Part shown: positions 33,992 through 42,057 of the stretch, piece after piece
Layout: each line of letters opens with the position of its first letter
How positions within the stretch are numbered: the first letter of the stretch is position 1
Assembly (NCBI RefSeq): GCF_006016075.1
Contig: NZ_CP040093.1
Location: forward strand, 124,001-188,000
DNA from: Caloramator sp. E03
Lineage (GTDB): Bacteria; Bacillota; Clostridia; Clostridiales; Caloramatoraceae
Direction of reading: 5' to 3'
DNA: 64,000 nt
Notes under the pieces: generated by a model
Told to the model about the DNA's origin: nothing
What the model saw: the letters and a program-made list of their open reading frames with translations, nothing else
The model's database searches: none
Translations under genes and position numbers: made by a program

Positions 33992-34348
33992 CTAACCTTT
34001 CATATCAATAATATTTCCAGTTTCATTTTTTATTGATTCAAAAAGTGAATCAATATCATCTATTTCTACTTCAATTAATTCTTTATCTTCACTATCTTTT
34101 ATTTTTAATATTATTTTATCTTCATTTATTTTATATTGAAATTTTAAATTATATTTAGAAAGAAAAAAACCAAACTGCCTTGCAGCTTTTTCCTGTTTCT
34201 CCTTATTAAACCTTTCCTCTTTTTTTCTATTTTCTCTTTGTATCTGAGAACCTTTTATCTGATGAACAATCCTGTCTATAACTTTATATTCAATTTGCTT
34301 AATCGTTATTGGTTCAATCTTATCAAGCGTAATTGGATTAATAGGCAT
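33992..34348 (-). CDS. Uncharacterised small protein between flaG and fliS
   Basis: A 118-residue protein without signal peptide or membrane helix. The first 35 residues (PINPITLDKIEPITIKQIEY) carry a repeated I-P/I-T pattern, followed by a highly charged Arg/Lys/Glu segment (about 38-58). The rest looks like a small alpha/beta domain with YKINEDKIILKIKDSEDKE. I do not recognise the family. Spacing of 5 and 11 bases to flaG and fliS shows cotranscription under the sigma-28 promoter, so a late filament or chaperone-related role is likely by context only. Confidence 0.7.
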   Translation of the reverse strand: MPINPITLDKIEPITIKQIEYKVIDRIVHQIKGSQIQRENRKKEERFNKEKQEKAARQFGFFLSKYNLKFQYKINEDKIILKIKDSEDKELIEVEIDDIDSLFESIKNETGNIIDMKG

Positions 34349-34353
34349 ATAAC

Positions 34354-34713
34354 CTACCTCTTTTCATCTACAAAAATTCCACAGACTTCCCAGAGCTTTG
34401 CAACCATATCAAGTATCTTTTCAGGTGGAATCTCTTTTAAAACTTCACCTGTTTCATCATCAATTATTTTTACCATAACATCCTTTGTTCTTTCATGAAT
34501 CTGGAACTGTAAATGTGTATTATTTTTAAAAAGAACTTTGTTAGCTTTATCTACTGCTGATTGGAGCTCTCTTTTATTTATTATCTTTTCAGAATCAACT
34601 TCTGTATCAATATTTTGATTGTTATTCAAGCTACTCATATTTTGCATGTTAAGTACCTGGTTAGAATCAGTTACCGAAATATTGATATTTGAAGAGATTT
34701 TTGCTAAATTCAT
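34354..34713 (-). CDS. flaG: FlaG family protein
   Basis: A 119-residue FlaG. The conserved C-terminal half is present: NTHLQFQIHERTKDVMVKII and DDETGEVLKEIPPEKILDMV. FlaG affects filament length in other bacteria, usually encoded next to fliD/fliS. The asparagine-rich N-terminus is variable, as usual. It is preceded by a sigma-28-type promoter at 34743-34769. Confidence 0.92.
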   Translation of the reverse strand: MNLAKISSNINISVTDSNQVLNMQNMSSLNNNQNIDTEVDSEKIINKRELQSAVDKANKVLFKNNTHLQFQIHERTKDVMVKIIDDETGEVLKEIPPEKILDMVAKLWEVCGIFVDEKR

Positions 34714-34742
34714 ACCATCACCCCTAATTTTTTCTAATCTAA

Positions 34743-34769
34743 GTATCGGTAAACTAATTTTTATCTTTA
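34743..34769 (-). promoter_or_regulatory. Sigma-28 promoter of flaG-fliS
   Basis: On the minus strand TAAA (34766-34769), 15 bases and ACCGATAC (34743-34750), close to the FliA/SigD consensus TAAA-N15-GCCGATAA. It lies 30 bases before the flaG ATG. Confidence 0.75.
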
Positions 34770-34887
34770 GGGATGATACAAAATTTTAATTGATTTAAAT
34801 TTATTATAATTCATTGCTCTATTTAAACCATCCATCGTTGCTTATAATAACAGATAATTTATGTTATTTTAGTTTTAAAAATTAATC

Positions 34888-35994
34888 TTAAATATTCCTT
34901 AAAACTTCACAAATCTTTTTAATTTCTTCCTTTTTTAATGAAACTGAACTTGGTAGATTAATTCCCTTTAAACTTACTTCATCTGTAATACTTAAATCTC
35001 CACATCTACAATTTTTATAGGGTGGCATTGTGTGAACAGGAATAAAGAATGGTCTTGTTTCAATTCCTTCTTCGAACATTATTTTTATAAGTTCATCCCT
35101 TGAAACAGGAAAACCATCTTCAATCAAAATTGAATATAACCAAAATACATTCCTGGTTTGTGATTTTTCAATTGGTAAAGTAATATTTTCAATACCTTTA
35201 AGAAGTTCATAATAAAAAGATGCATTCTCTCTTTTAATTTTTATATATTCTTCAATATTTTCAAGCTGTGCACATCCCATAGCTGCCAAAATATTAGGCA
35301 TTCTAAAGTTAAATCCTATATCTGTATGATAAAATCCTTTATTCTCCAATGTTACTTTAGATTGTGTTGATAAAAATTTAGCCTTCTTACCTAATTGCTC
35401 ATCATTGGTTACAAGCATTCCACCTGCACCTGTTGTTATAAGTTTATTACCATTAAAGCTAAAGCATCCAATATGTCCAATAGTTCCAGTATGTTTTCCT
35501 TTATATATTGAGCCTAAGCTTTCTGTTGCATCCTCTATAACATACAAATTATATTTATTTGCAATCTCCATAACCTTGTCCATATCAACAATATTACCGT
35601 AGATATGAACCGGTAATATTGCCTTTGTTTTTGGTGTTATAAGTTCTTCTATCTTGTCTGCGTCCATAACGAATGTATCTCTGCATATATCTACAAAAAC
35701 AGGTTCTGCACCTACATACTTTACTGCATTAACAGGTGCAATAAATGTCATAGATGGAACTATAACCTCATCACCTTCACCAATTCCAAGAACCTCTAAA
35801 GCTAAATGAAGTGCTGAAGTACCATTTACAGTTACAACAGCACTTTTAGAACCAACGAACTTTGCAAAATCTCTTTCAAACTTATCTACATAGCTTCCAA
35901 CAGAAGATACCCAATTTGTATCTAAACATTCCTTTATATATTTCCATTCATTTCCCTTTATCTCTGGCACGCAAAGAGGAATCAATTTATTCAT
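34888..35994 (-). CDS. legC: LegC-type sugar aminotransferase (DegT/DnrJ/EryC1 family)
   Basis: A 368-residue PLP aminotransferase of the DegT family, start MNKLIPLCVPEIKGNEWKYI as in LegC enzymes. The PLP lysine is in GCFSFNGNKLITTGAGGML, and HIYGNIVDMDKV and VIEDATESLGS are further marks. In the Campylobacter legionaminic acid pathway LegC aminates the 4-keto sugar nucleotide made by LegB. It is the last gene of the seven-gene operon; no strong terminator follows. Family is certain; LegC versus another C4-aminotransferase is inferred from the operon. Confidence 0.82.
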   Translation of the reverse strand: MNKLIPLCVPEIKGNEWKYIKECLDTNWVSSVGSYVDKFERDFAKFVGSKSAVVTVNGTSALHLALEVLGIGEGDEVIVPSMTFIAPVNAVKYVGAEPVFVDICRDTFVMDADKIEELITPKTKAILPVHIYGNIVDMDKVMEIANKYNLYVIEDATESLGSIYKGKHTGTIGHIGCFSFNGNKLITTGAGGMLVTNDEQLGKKAKFLSTQSKVTLENKGFYHTDIGFNFRMPNILAAMGCAQLENIEEYIKIKRENASFYYELLKGIENITLPIEKSQTRNVFWLYSILIEDGFPVSRDELIKIMFEEGIETRPFFIPVHTMPPYKNCRCGDLSITDEVSLKGINLPSSVSLKKEEIKKICEVLRNI

Positions 35995-36009
35995 CTCCCT
36001 TTTAATTTT

Positions 36010-37002
36010 TTAAACATTATATATATTCGTCTTATATAAATGCAAATTATTTTTTAACCACTCAATTGTTTCTTTTAATCCTTCCTCTAAAGTATACCTT
36101 GGCATCCAACCTGTTAACTCCTTTATCTTTGTATTATCAGCCCAAAGCCTATTAACTTCGCTTTTTTCTGGTCTTATTCTTTCTTCATCACATACAATCT
36201 CAACTTTTCTTCCAATTATATTAATTATTTTCTTCACTAAATCTCCAATTGAAATCTCATAGTTTGAACCTGCATTAATAACCTCACCAATTGTATTTTC
36301 ACATTCTGCAACCTTTATAAATGCCTCAACTGTATCCTTTACATAATTAAAATCCCTTGTTGGTGTTAAGCTTCCCAGCTTAATTTTACTGGCACCAGAT
36401 AATATTTGAGTTATTATGGTTGGAATAACTGCCCTTGCAGATTGTCTTGGACCATAAGTGTTAAATGGTCTTAATGTTACAACAGGTAAATTATAACTCC
36501 TATAATAACTTTCAGCTATTTTATCTGCACTAATTTTTGATGCAGAATATGGAGATTGCCCCTGAAGAGGATGTTTTTCATCAATTGGTACATATAGTGC
36601 TGTACCATAGGTTTCTGAAGTGGATGTATGAACCACTTTCTGTACATCATATTCTCTACAAGCTTCTAATACATTAGTTGTTCCTTCTACATTAGTTTTT
36701 ATGTATGCCATAGGGGATACATAAGAATACGGTATCGCAATAAGTGCAGCAAGATGAAAAACTACCTCTTGCCCATTAATTATCTTTTTCATACCGTCAT
36801 ATTCCCTTATATCTCCCAAAACCACATTTATATTGTCTTTTACATTTTTATCAAAGGTTTCAATCCAACCCCAATTATTAAAGGAATTATATTGTACAAG
36901 AGCTGTTACATCAGCCCCTAATTCAACTAATCTTTCTGTTAAATGGCTGCCTATAAACCCTTCTGCTCCTGTTATTAAAACTTTTTTGCCCTTTAAGTCC
37001 AT
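36010..37002 (-). CDS. legB: LegB-type NAD-dependent sugar-nucleotide 4,6-dehydratase
   Basis: A 330-residue short-chain dehydrogenase/epimerase. The NAD-binding motif ITGAEGFIGSHLTERL (GxxGxxG) is at about 10-25. The catalytic segment VHTSTSETYGTALYVPIDE with PYSASKISADK (YxxxK) is in the middle. The group includes GDP-GlcNAc 4,6-dehydratase of legionaminic acid synthesis and related CDP/UDP enzymes. It stands directly before the LegC aminotransferase (15-base gap), the natural next step. Nucleotide specificity is inferred from the PtmE-like guanylyltransferase in the same operon. Confidence 0.8.
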   Translation of the reverse strand: MDLKGKKVLITGAEGFIGSHLTERLVELGADVTALVQYNSFNNWGWIETFDKNVKDNINVVLGDIREYDGMKKIINGQEVVFHLAALIAIPYSYVSPMAYIKTNVEGTTNVLEACREYDVQKVVHTSTSETYGTALYVPIDEKHPLQGQSPYSASKISADKIAESYYRSYNLPVVTLRPFNTYGPRQSARAVIPTIITQILSGASKIKLGSLTPTRDFNYVKDTVEAFIKVAECENTIGEVINAGSNYEISIGDLVKKIINIIGRKVEIVCDEERIRPEKSEVNRLWADNTKIKELTGWMPRYTLEEGLKETIEWLKNNLHLYKTNIYNV

Positions 37003-37016
37003 CTATATCTTCTCCT

Positions 37017-37658
37017 TTATACCTTTGTTTTTATAATCTTAGCAGGAACTCCAACAGCGACTTTATTATCACCAATATTATCAATCACTACAGCCCCTGC
37101 ACCAATGGTAGTATTTTCACCAATATTGATACTATGTATAACTGTTGCACCAATACCTATATGTACATTATTACCAATTTTACAATTACCTCCTAATTTT
37201 GCACCAGGGGATATATGACAATTATCTCCAATAATACAATCGTGTTCTATTATAGAAGATGTATTTATTATTGAATTTTTGCCTACATAAGCATTAGCAT
37301 TAACAACTGCATTTGCCATTATGCAAACTCCTTCTTCAATTGAAGCATAAGGTGAAACTATTGAATTTTTATGTATAAGTGTTGGAACTTTAAATCCTAT
37401 TTGTTTAAGCTTTTTATATAATTCATATCTAAATGCTAAATTATCTATTGAACCAAGCGAAACAAAGGCATATTCTACGCCTTTGTTAAATAAATCCTGC
37501 AAAACTTCATCATCACCTATTATAGGTATTCCAAGCAAATTACCACATATATTTGATTTATCTGTAATTCCTACTATTTCAAACTCTTCAATACTTTTTA
37601 TAATGTCTATAATAACCTTACAATGCCCACCTGCGCCTACTAAAACAATTTTTTTCAT
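37017..37658 (-). CDS. NeuD/PglD-family sugar O/N-acetyltransferase (LegH-like)
   Basis: A 213-residue protein with an N-terminal nucleotide-fold domain, KKIVLVGAGGHCKVIIDIIK, and a C-terminal left-handed beta-helix of hexapeptide repeats (from about residue 95: GVCIMANAVVNANAYVGKNS and later GENTTIGAGAVV). The catalytic-type histidine lies in IEHDCIIGDNCHISPGA. In the legionaminic pathway LegH acetylates the 4-amino group; NeuD acts on sialic acid oxygen. I start at the ATG at 37658, with GTGAG just upstream; a longer frame to 37670 exists. Confidence 0.8.
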   Translation of the reverse strand: MKKIVLVGAGGHCKVIIDIIKSIEEFEIVGITDKSNICGNLLGIPIIGDDEVLQDLFNKGVEYAFVSLGSIDNLAFRYELYKKLKQIGFKVPTLIHKNSIVSPYASIEEGVCIMANAVVNANAYVGKNSIINTSSIIEHDCIIGDNCHISPGAKLGGNCKIGNNVHIGIGATVIHSINIGENTTIGAGAVVIDNIGDNKVAVGVPAKIIKTKV

Positions 37659-37671
37659 AATACTCACCATA

Positions 37672-38823
37672 TTAAAAAGTTAATTTTTTTTCTAAAAGCC
37701 TTTTATCCAACTTTATACTTTTTAACTTTTCAACAATTTTTATACTTGTTGTACCATCCCCAAAAATGTTGTTAACATAATCAAGATTCTTTTTAAATTT
37801 ATCGTCATAAAGTGCAATATTAATTGCATTTTGTATTTCTATAACTGAATAATTGCAATCTATCACATTACCGCATCTTAATCTACCCTTTTGTCTATTT
37901 CCTATATTAATAACAGGTTTTTTAAATATAGGTGTTTCTATAATACCACTTGATGAATTACCTATTACTAAATCACAATTTTTAATTAAGCTTAAATATT
38001 TTTTTTGACCTAAGCTATGAAAAATATATGCATTTCTTTGATTTTTAACAAACTCATTTATTTTATCTATAATTATTTTGCTTCCAAAATCAGCATTAGG
38101 ATATGTAAATATATAATTAGCATCAAACTTTTGTATTGTTTTTAGTAAATTATCTATTTGCTCTACTGTATTTTCTACTTCAAGTGTTACAGGATGATAT
38201 GTTATTAGAAATGTTAACTTATCTAAATTAACATTTAATTCCTCTTCTAACTCACTTTTATCTAACAATTCCATCCTCATAATATTTTCTATTCCTGCTT
38301 GCCCAACATTAAATACTCTCCACTCTTCTTCACCCATTTTTATTATTCTTTCTCTATAATATTCAGCCCCTGCAAAATGAATATGTGCCATCTTTGTTAT
38401 TGCATGCCTTATTTGCTCATCGACAGCACCTTCTGTTGATTCCCCTCCATTCATGTGAGCAATAGGAATGTTCATCATCATTGCACAAGTTGCTGCTATA
38501 AAAGTTTCATACCTATCACCAAGTATTAATAAAATATCTGGTTTTAATCTATCAAAAGCTTGTGCCATTTGTATAAGTTCTAATCCCATTGACTTTACTA
38601 TAGCACTCTTATTTTTAGAACTTATAAGCATATCTATCTCTTCATCAATTTTAAACCCATCTTTTTTTATTTGCTCAACTGTATATCCATACTCTGGACA
38701 AAGATGATTTCCTGTAACTATAAGTTGAAGTTCTAAATCTTTATCTTCCTGTATCCTCTTCATAGTCCAGTATAATAATCCATATTCTGACCTTGTTCCT
38801 GTTACAACAAGTATTTTTCGCAT
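37672..38823 (-). CDS. neuC: NeuC/LegG-type hydrolysing UDP/GDP-sugar 2-epimerase
   Basis: A 383-residue enzyme of the hydrolysing UDP-GlcNAc 2-epimerase (NeuC) family. It has TGTRSEYGLLYWTMKRIQED at the start, LGDRYETFIAATCAMMMNIP, the HMNGGESTEGAVDEQIRHAI segment, and GNSSSGIIETPIFKKPVINI near the C-terminus. In legionaminic synthesis LegG releases the free 2,4-diacetamido hexose for condensation with PEP. It lies 9 bases after the synthase gene. Confidence 0.88.
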   Translation of the reverse strand: MRKILVVTGTRSEYGLLYWTMKRIQEDKDLELQLIVTGNHLCPEYGYTVEQIKKDGFKIDEEIDMLISSKNKSAIVKSMGLELIQMAQAFDRLKPDILLILGDRYETFIAATCAMMMNIPIAHMNGGESTEGAVDEQIRHAITKMAHIHFAGAEYYRERIIKMGEEEWRVFNVGQAGIENIMRMELLDKSELEEELNVNLDKLTFLITYHPVTLEVENTVEQIDNLLKTIQKFDANYIFTYPNADFGSKIIIDKINEFVKNQRNAYIFHSLGQKKYLSLIKNCDLVIGNSSSGIIETPIFKKPVINIGNRQKGRLRCGNVIDCNYSVIEIQNAINIALYDDKFKKNLDYVNNIFGDGTTSIKIVEKLKSIKLDKRLLEKKLTF

Positions 38824-38831
38824 AAGCTCAC

Positions 38832-39857
38832 CTACTTAATCATATCAAATGTAATTACTTCATCCTTTTGGATATTTTTAATTGCTATTTTACCTAATAT
38901 CATATCTATATATACAGGACTTAATCCCTTTTCTGGCCTTTTAAATGTCAAGTTTTCAAGGCTCAATTTTTCTCCAGCTTCAATTTCTCTTTTTGCAACT
39001 ATGGATTTTCTTGCTGAAAACCTTGTATTTTCCTCATTTATATTACATCTTTTTATTCCGTCTCCCATTGCTTTTTCAATATTTCTTATACTTCGTACCA
39101 TATTTTTTAACTCTTTAGGATTTAATGATGCCCTGTGATCTGGTCCTTCCATATCTTTATCAAGTGTAAAGTGTTTTTCAATAACTACTGCACCCAAAGA
39201 AGCTGCAGCAATAGGAACTTCTATTCCTATTGTGTGGTCTGAATATCCAACAGGTAATTTAAAAGCATCCTTTAATGTAACCATTGCTTTTAAATTAACA
39301 TCTTCATAGTCTGTCGGATAATTTGATGTACAATGTAATAAAATTATTTTATCATTTCCTTCTTGCTTTATTGAATTAACAGCACATTCAACCTCTGCTA
39401 AATTCGCCATACCTGTTGAAATTATCATAGGTTTATTAAGTTTTGCTATATATCTTAAAAGTGGAATGTTTGTCAAATCCCCTGAACTTATTTTATATAA
39501 ATCTAAACTTAGTTTTTCTAATAAATCAACACTTTCAAAATCAAATGGAGTAGAAATAAAGATTAATTCCTTTTCTTCTGCATATTTTTTTAAAATAACA
39601 TGGTCTTCAAATGATAGTTCAAATTTTTTTAGCATTTCATATTGTGTACCTCTTCCAGTGGTATTTACTTGATAATTTGCCTTAGGTGCATCCTTTGTAA
39701 CTAGGTTTTCTGCCTTAAATGTTTGAAATTTAACTGCATCAGCACCTGCTTCCTTTGCAACATCAATTAATTTTTTTGCTATTTCTAAACTTCCATTATG
39801 ATTAACTCCTGCTTCTGCAATAACAAAACATTTATTTTGGTTAAATAATCTTTCCAT
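38832..39857 (-). CDS. neuB: NeuB-family nonulosonic acid synthase (LegI-like)
   Basis: A 341-residue synthase that condenses a hexose derivative with phosphoenolpyruvate. It has CFVIAEAGVNHNGSLEIAKK near the N-terminus, DAVKFQTFKAENLVTKDAPK, the metal and PEP site region GYSDHTIGIEVPIAAASLGA, EKHFTLDKDMEGPDH, and a C-terminal SAF antifreeze-like domain (VAKREIEAGEKLSLENLTFK). Sialic, legionaminic and pseudaminic synthases share this fold; LegI is preferred because of the LegB/LegC/PtmE neighbours. Overlaps the cytidylyltransferase gene by 17 bases. Confidence 0.9.
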   Translation of the reverse strand: MERLFNQNKCFVIAEAGVNHNGSLEIAKKLIDVAKEAGADAVKFQTFKAENLVTKDAPKANYQVNTTGRGTQYEMLKKFELSFEDHVILKKYAEEKELIFISTPFDFESVDLLEKLSLDLYKISSGDLTNIPLLRYIAKLNKPMIISTGMANLAEVECAVNSIKQEGNDKIILLHCTSNYPTDYEDVNLKAMVTLKDAFKLPVGYSDHTIGIEVPIAAASLGAVVIEKHFTLDKDMEGPDHRASLNPKELKNMVRSIRNIEKAMGDGIKRCNINEENTRFSARKSIVAKREIEAGEKLSLENLTFKRPEKGLSPVYIDMILGKIAIKNIQKDEVITFDMIK

Positions 39858-40563
39858 AGTTATCTGCTCCTTGCTTTAATATAAACTCAGCAAATTTAAA
39901 ATCAATTTCATCATCAATGTCTACTGATGAAATTTTATCCATAATTATAGGAACTGTATTATCTGTGTACCAATTCTTATTTTTTAATATTATTCCAACT
40001 TTCGCTATATAAATTGCTCCATTTAACCTATAAACAATAGGCAAATCCTGCCGCCTTGCATAAAACTTGTTATCATTTAAGTAATCAACCATTTTCCCAT
40101 TCTTTATAACCTTCATCCAATAGGGATTAACTTCACTTTCACACACACTAACAGCAGAATCTGCATCTTTATTATACATCTCTAAAATTGCCTCATCTAT
40201 TTGCTTTGAATTTCTTAAAGGTGATGTACATTGAAGGCACATCACATAGTCAAAATTATAGTTTTCATCATTTAATAAATAATTTATAGCATGAATTATT
40301 GGTTCAATTCCGGGGGTATCATCCTGTGCAAGTTCCTTTGGTCTAAAAAAAGGGACTTCTGCACCAAAAGACTTAGAAATCTCTGCTATTTCTAAGTCTT
40401 CAGTTGAAACAATAACTCTATCTACATATTTACTTTTTAAAGCTTCTTCTATTGTATATGCGATAAGCGGTTTTCCATTTAAATTTTTTATATTTTTTCT
40501 TGGAATTCCTTTTGATCCACCTCTTGCTGGTATAATTGCTACAACACATTTATTTCCTATCAT
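39841..40563 (-). CDS. CMP-nonulosonate cytidylyltransferase (NeuA/LegF family)
   Basis: A 240-residue NeuA-type enzyme activating the nonulosonate with CTP. The nucleotide-binding motif is VAIIPARGGSKGIPRKNIKN, followed by NGKPLIAYTIEEAL and the QCTSPLRNSKQIDEAI segment with the metal aspartates near the C-terminus (SSVDIDDEIDFKFAE). It is the final soluble enzyme; the CMP-sugar would feed the Maf glycosyltransferase at 42044-43765. GAAGGATG precedes the ATG. Confidence 0.88.
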   Translation of the reverse strand: MIGNKCVVAIIPARGGSKGIPRKNIKNLNGKPLIAYTIEEALKSKYVDRVIVSTEDLEIAEISKSFGAEVPFFRPKELAQDDTPGIEPIIHAINYLLNDENYNFDYVMCLQCTSPLRNSKQIDEAILEMYNKDADSAVSVCESEVNPYWMKVIKNGKMVDYLNDNKFYARRQDLPIVYRLNGAIYIAKVGIILKNKNWYTDNTVPIIMDKISSVDIDDEIDFKFAEFILKQGADNYGKII

Positions 40564-40567
40564 AAAA

Positions 40568-41635
40568 TCATCCTTCTTTTTCCACTGATATTAATTTATA
40601 TATATCCTCATTGATTTTGTTGTAATCTTCAAGCCTTCCTATATCCATCCAATAATCATTTATTTCATAATATCCAACCTTCATATCTTTTTCTATACAG
40701 CTATTTATTAGATCTGTTATTTCAAAATAGGAGTCCTCAGGAATAAAATCAATCACAGCCGGCGATAAACAATAGATCCCCCCATTTATTAAAAATTCAA
40801 CATTTGGTTTTTCTTTTAACGCTTTTATTCTATTATTATCTACATCAATAACTCCATATGGTACTTCAAATAAATATTTTCTTACTCCAACTGTTATATC
40901 AAAACTATTTTCTTTGTGGTACTTCATCATTGAATCAACATTTAAATTAGTAAATATATCTCCATTAATAACAAAAAAATCATCATCAATAAATTCTCTG
41001 CATAATTTTATTCCTCCAGCAGTACCTAAACGTTTTTTTTCTTTAACATAGTTTATTCTTACACCATAAGCTATCCCATCTTGAAAATAATTTTCAATTA
41101 TTTCCGACTTATAATTTAAAGATAATAAAAATTTATTATACCCATACTGTTTGAAATTGTTTATTATATGAAAAAGAAGAGGATCATTGCCTACCTTTAA
41201 CATTGGTTTTGGAACTTCTTTTGTAAGATCCTTAAGTCTTGTACCTAATCCTCCTGCCATAATAACAACTATATTTTTTTTCCCAACAGGAAGGAGAATA
41301 TCATTAATAGTTATTAAATCAATAACTATATTATTTTCATCTACAATAGGAATATCTTTAACAGCCTTTTTAATAAATAAATCTTTAATTTCGCTTCTTG
41401 TCATATTTGAATTTGCTGCTATGGGGTTATAGTGTGCTATTTTTTCTACAGATTCATCTAAAGATATTCCATTTAAAATTCCACGTCTAATATCTCCATC
41501 AGTTATTGTTGCAAGGAGCTTTTTTTCATCATCAACCAATAAGACTATACCTTTGGCTCCTAAATCTAATTTTTTTAATGCATCCTTAATTGAATCATTC
41601 TTATAAACAAGTAATTTATCTATGTTGTTTTTCAT
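40568..41635 (-). CDS. PtmE-like sugar-phosphate nucleotidyltransferase with N-terminal CBS pair
   Basis: A 355-residue protein: two CBS motifs (about 5-120, with GDIRRGILNGISLDESVEKI and RSEIKDLFIKKAVKDIPIVD) followed by an NTP-transferase domain. The latter starts VVIMAGGLGTRLKDLTKEVP and has FFVINGDIFTNLNVDSM. This architecture is that of PtmE, the glucosamine-1-phosphate guanylyltransferase that opens the GDP-sugar legionaminic route in Campylobacter. CBS pairs often bind adenine nucleotides, so activity may respond to energy status. It is the first gene of the operon, preceded by a sigma-28-type promoter. Confidence 0.8.
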   Translation of the reverse strand: MKNNIDKLLVYKNDSIKDALKKLDLGAKGIVLLVDDEKKLLATITDGDIRRGILNGISLDESVEKIAHYNPIAANSNMTRSEIKDLFIKKAVKDIPIVDENNIVIDLITINDILLPVGKKNIVVIMAGGLGTRLKDLTKEVPKPMLKVGNDPLLFHIINNFKQYGYNKFLLSLNYKSEIIENYFQDGIAYGVRINYVKEKKRLGTAGGIKLCREFIDDDFFVINGDIFTNLNVDSMMKYHKENSFDITVGVRKYLFEVPYGVIDVDNNRIKALKEKPNVEFLINGGIYCLSPAVIDFIPEDSYFEITDLINSCIEKDMKVGYYEINDYWMDIGRLEDYNKINEDIYKLISVEKEG

Positions 41636-41669
41636 TTTTATCAGTCCTTTAAAAAAACTTTCATTTTAT

Positions 41670-41696
41670 TTATCGTATTAAAATATTCATTCTTTA
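41670..41696 (-). promoter_or_regulatory. Sigma-28 promoter of the nonulosonate biosynthesis operon
   Basis: On the minus strand TAAA (41693-41696), 15 bases and TACGATAA (41670-41677). The -10 is nearly identical to that of the flgM promoter (TACGATAT), with the same 15-base spacing. It lies in the 65-base gap before the PtmE-like gene. Confidence 0.7.
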
Positions 41697-41700
41697 TCTT

Positions 41701-42057
41701 TTATATGTTACTCAAAGTTCTATTTATAATATCGTAAAATATTTCAACCTGAGGCATAAGCTCAAATTCAACAACATCAGCAACATATAATAAATCCAAG
41801 TTATTATATCCATCAATATATTTTTGTATTTTTTCCTGTATTTGTTTTAAATCAAGCTTTTCACCAATAATTCTAGAAGCATAAACTGAAACTTCTAAAA
41901 CCCAGTTAAATCCTTCTAAAATATTTTTAAAATATGTTTCTATATCAATTAAGTTCCTTTCTGAAATATTGATTACCATTTTGTTCATCCCACTATAAAG
42001 CTTTTCACAATAGCCTACAGCTTCAGATAGTATTTCTATATTTTCATTTTGATTCAT
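41701..42057 (-). CDS. Uncharacterised helical protein downstream of the Maf glycosyltransferase
   Basis: A 118-residue, probably all-helical acidic protein with no signal, membrane segment or recognised domain. Two parts look like amphipathic helices: ILSEAVGYCEKLYSGMNKMV and LQIQEKIQKYIDGYNNLDLL-like sequence (read as KQIQEKIQKYIDGYNNLDLL). GGAGG lies inside the end of the maf gene, and the frames overlap by 14 bases, so the two are translationally coupled. This tight pairing suggests a partner or chaperone of the glycosyltransferase, but nothing in the sequence proves it. Confidence 0.7.
   Translation of the reverse strand: MNQNENIEILSEAVGYCEKLYSGMNKMVINISERNLIDIETYFKNILEGFNWVLEVSVYASRIIGEKLDLKQIQEKIQKYIDGYNNLDLLYVADVVEFELMPQVEIFYDIINRTLSNI

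Noticed and set aside
34786-34870. Terminator after legC
   Set aside because: Only a 7-bp A/T stem (AATAACA/TGTTATT) without a U-run is present, so I do not call it a terminator.
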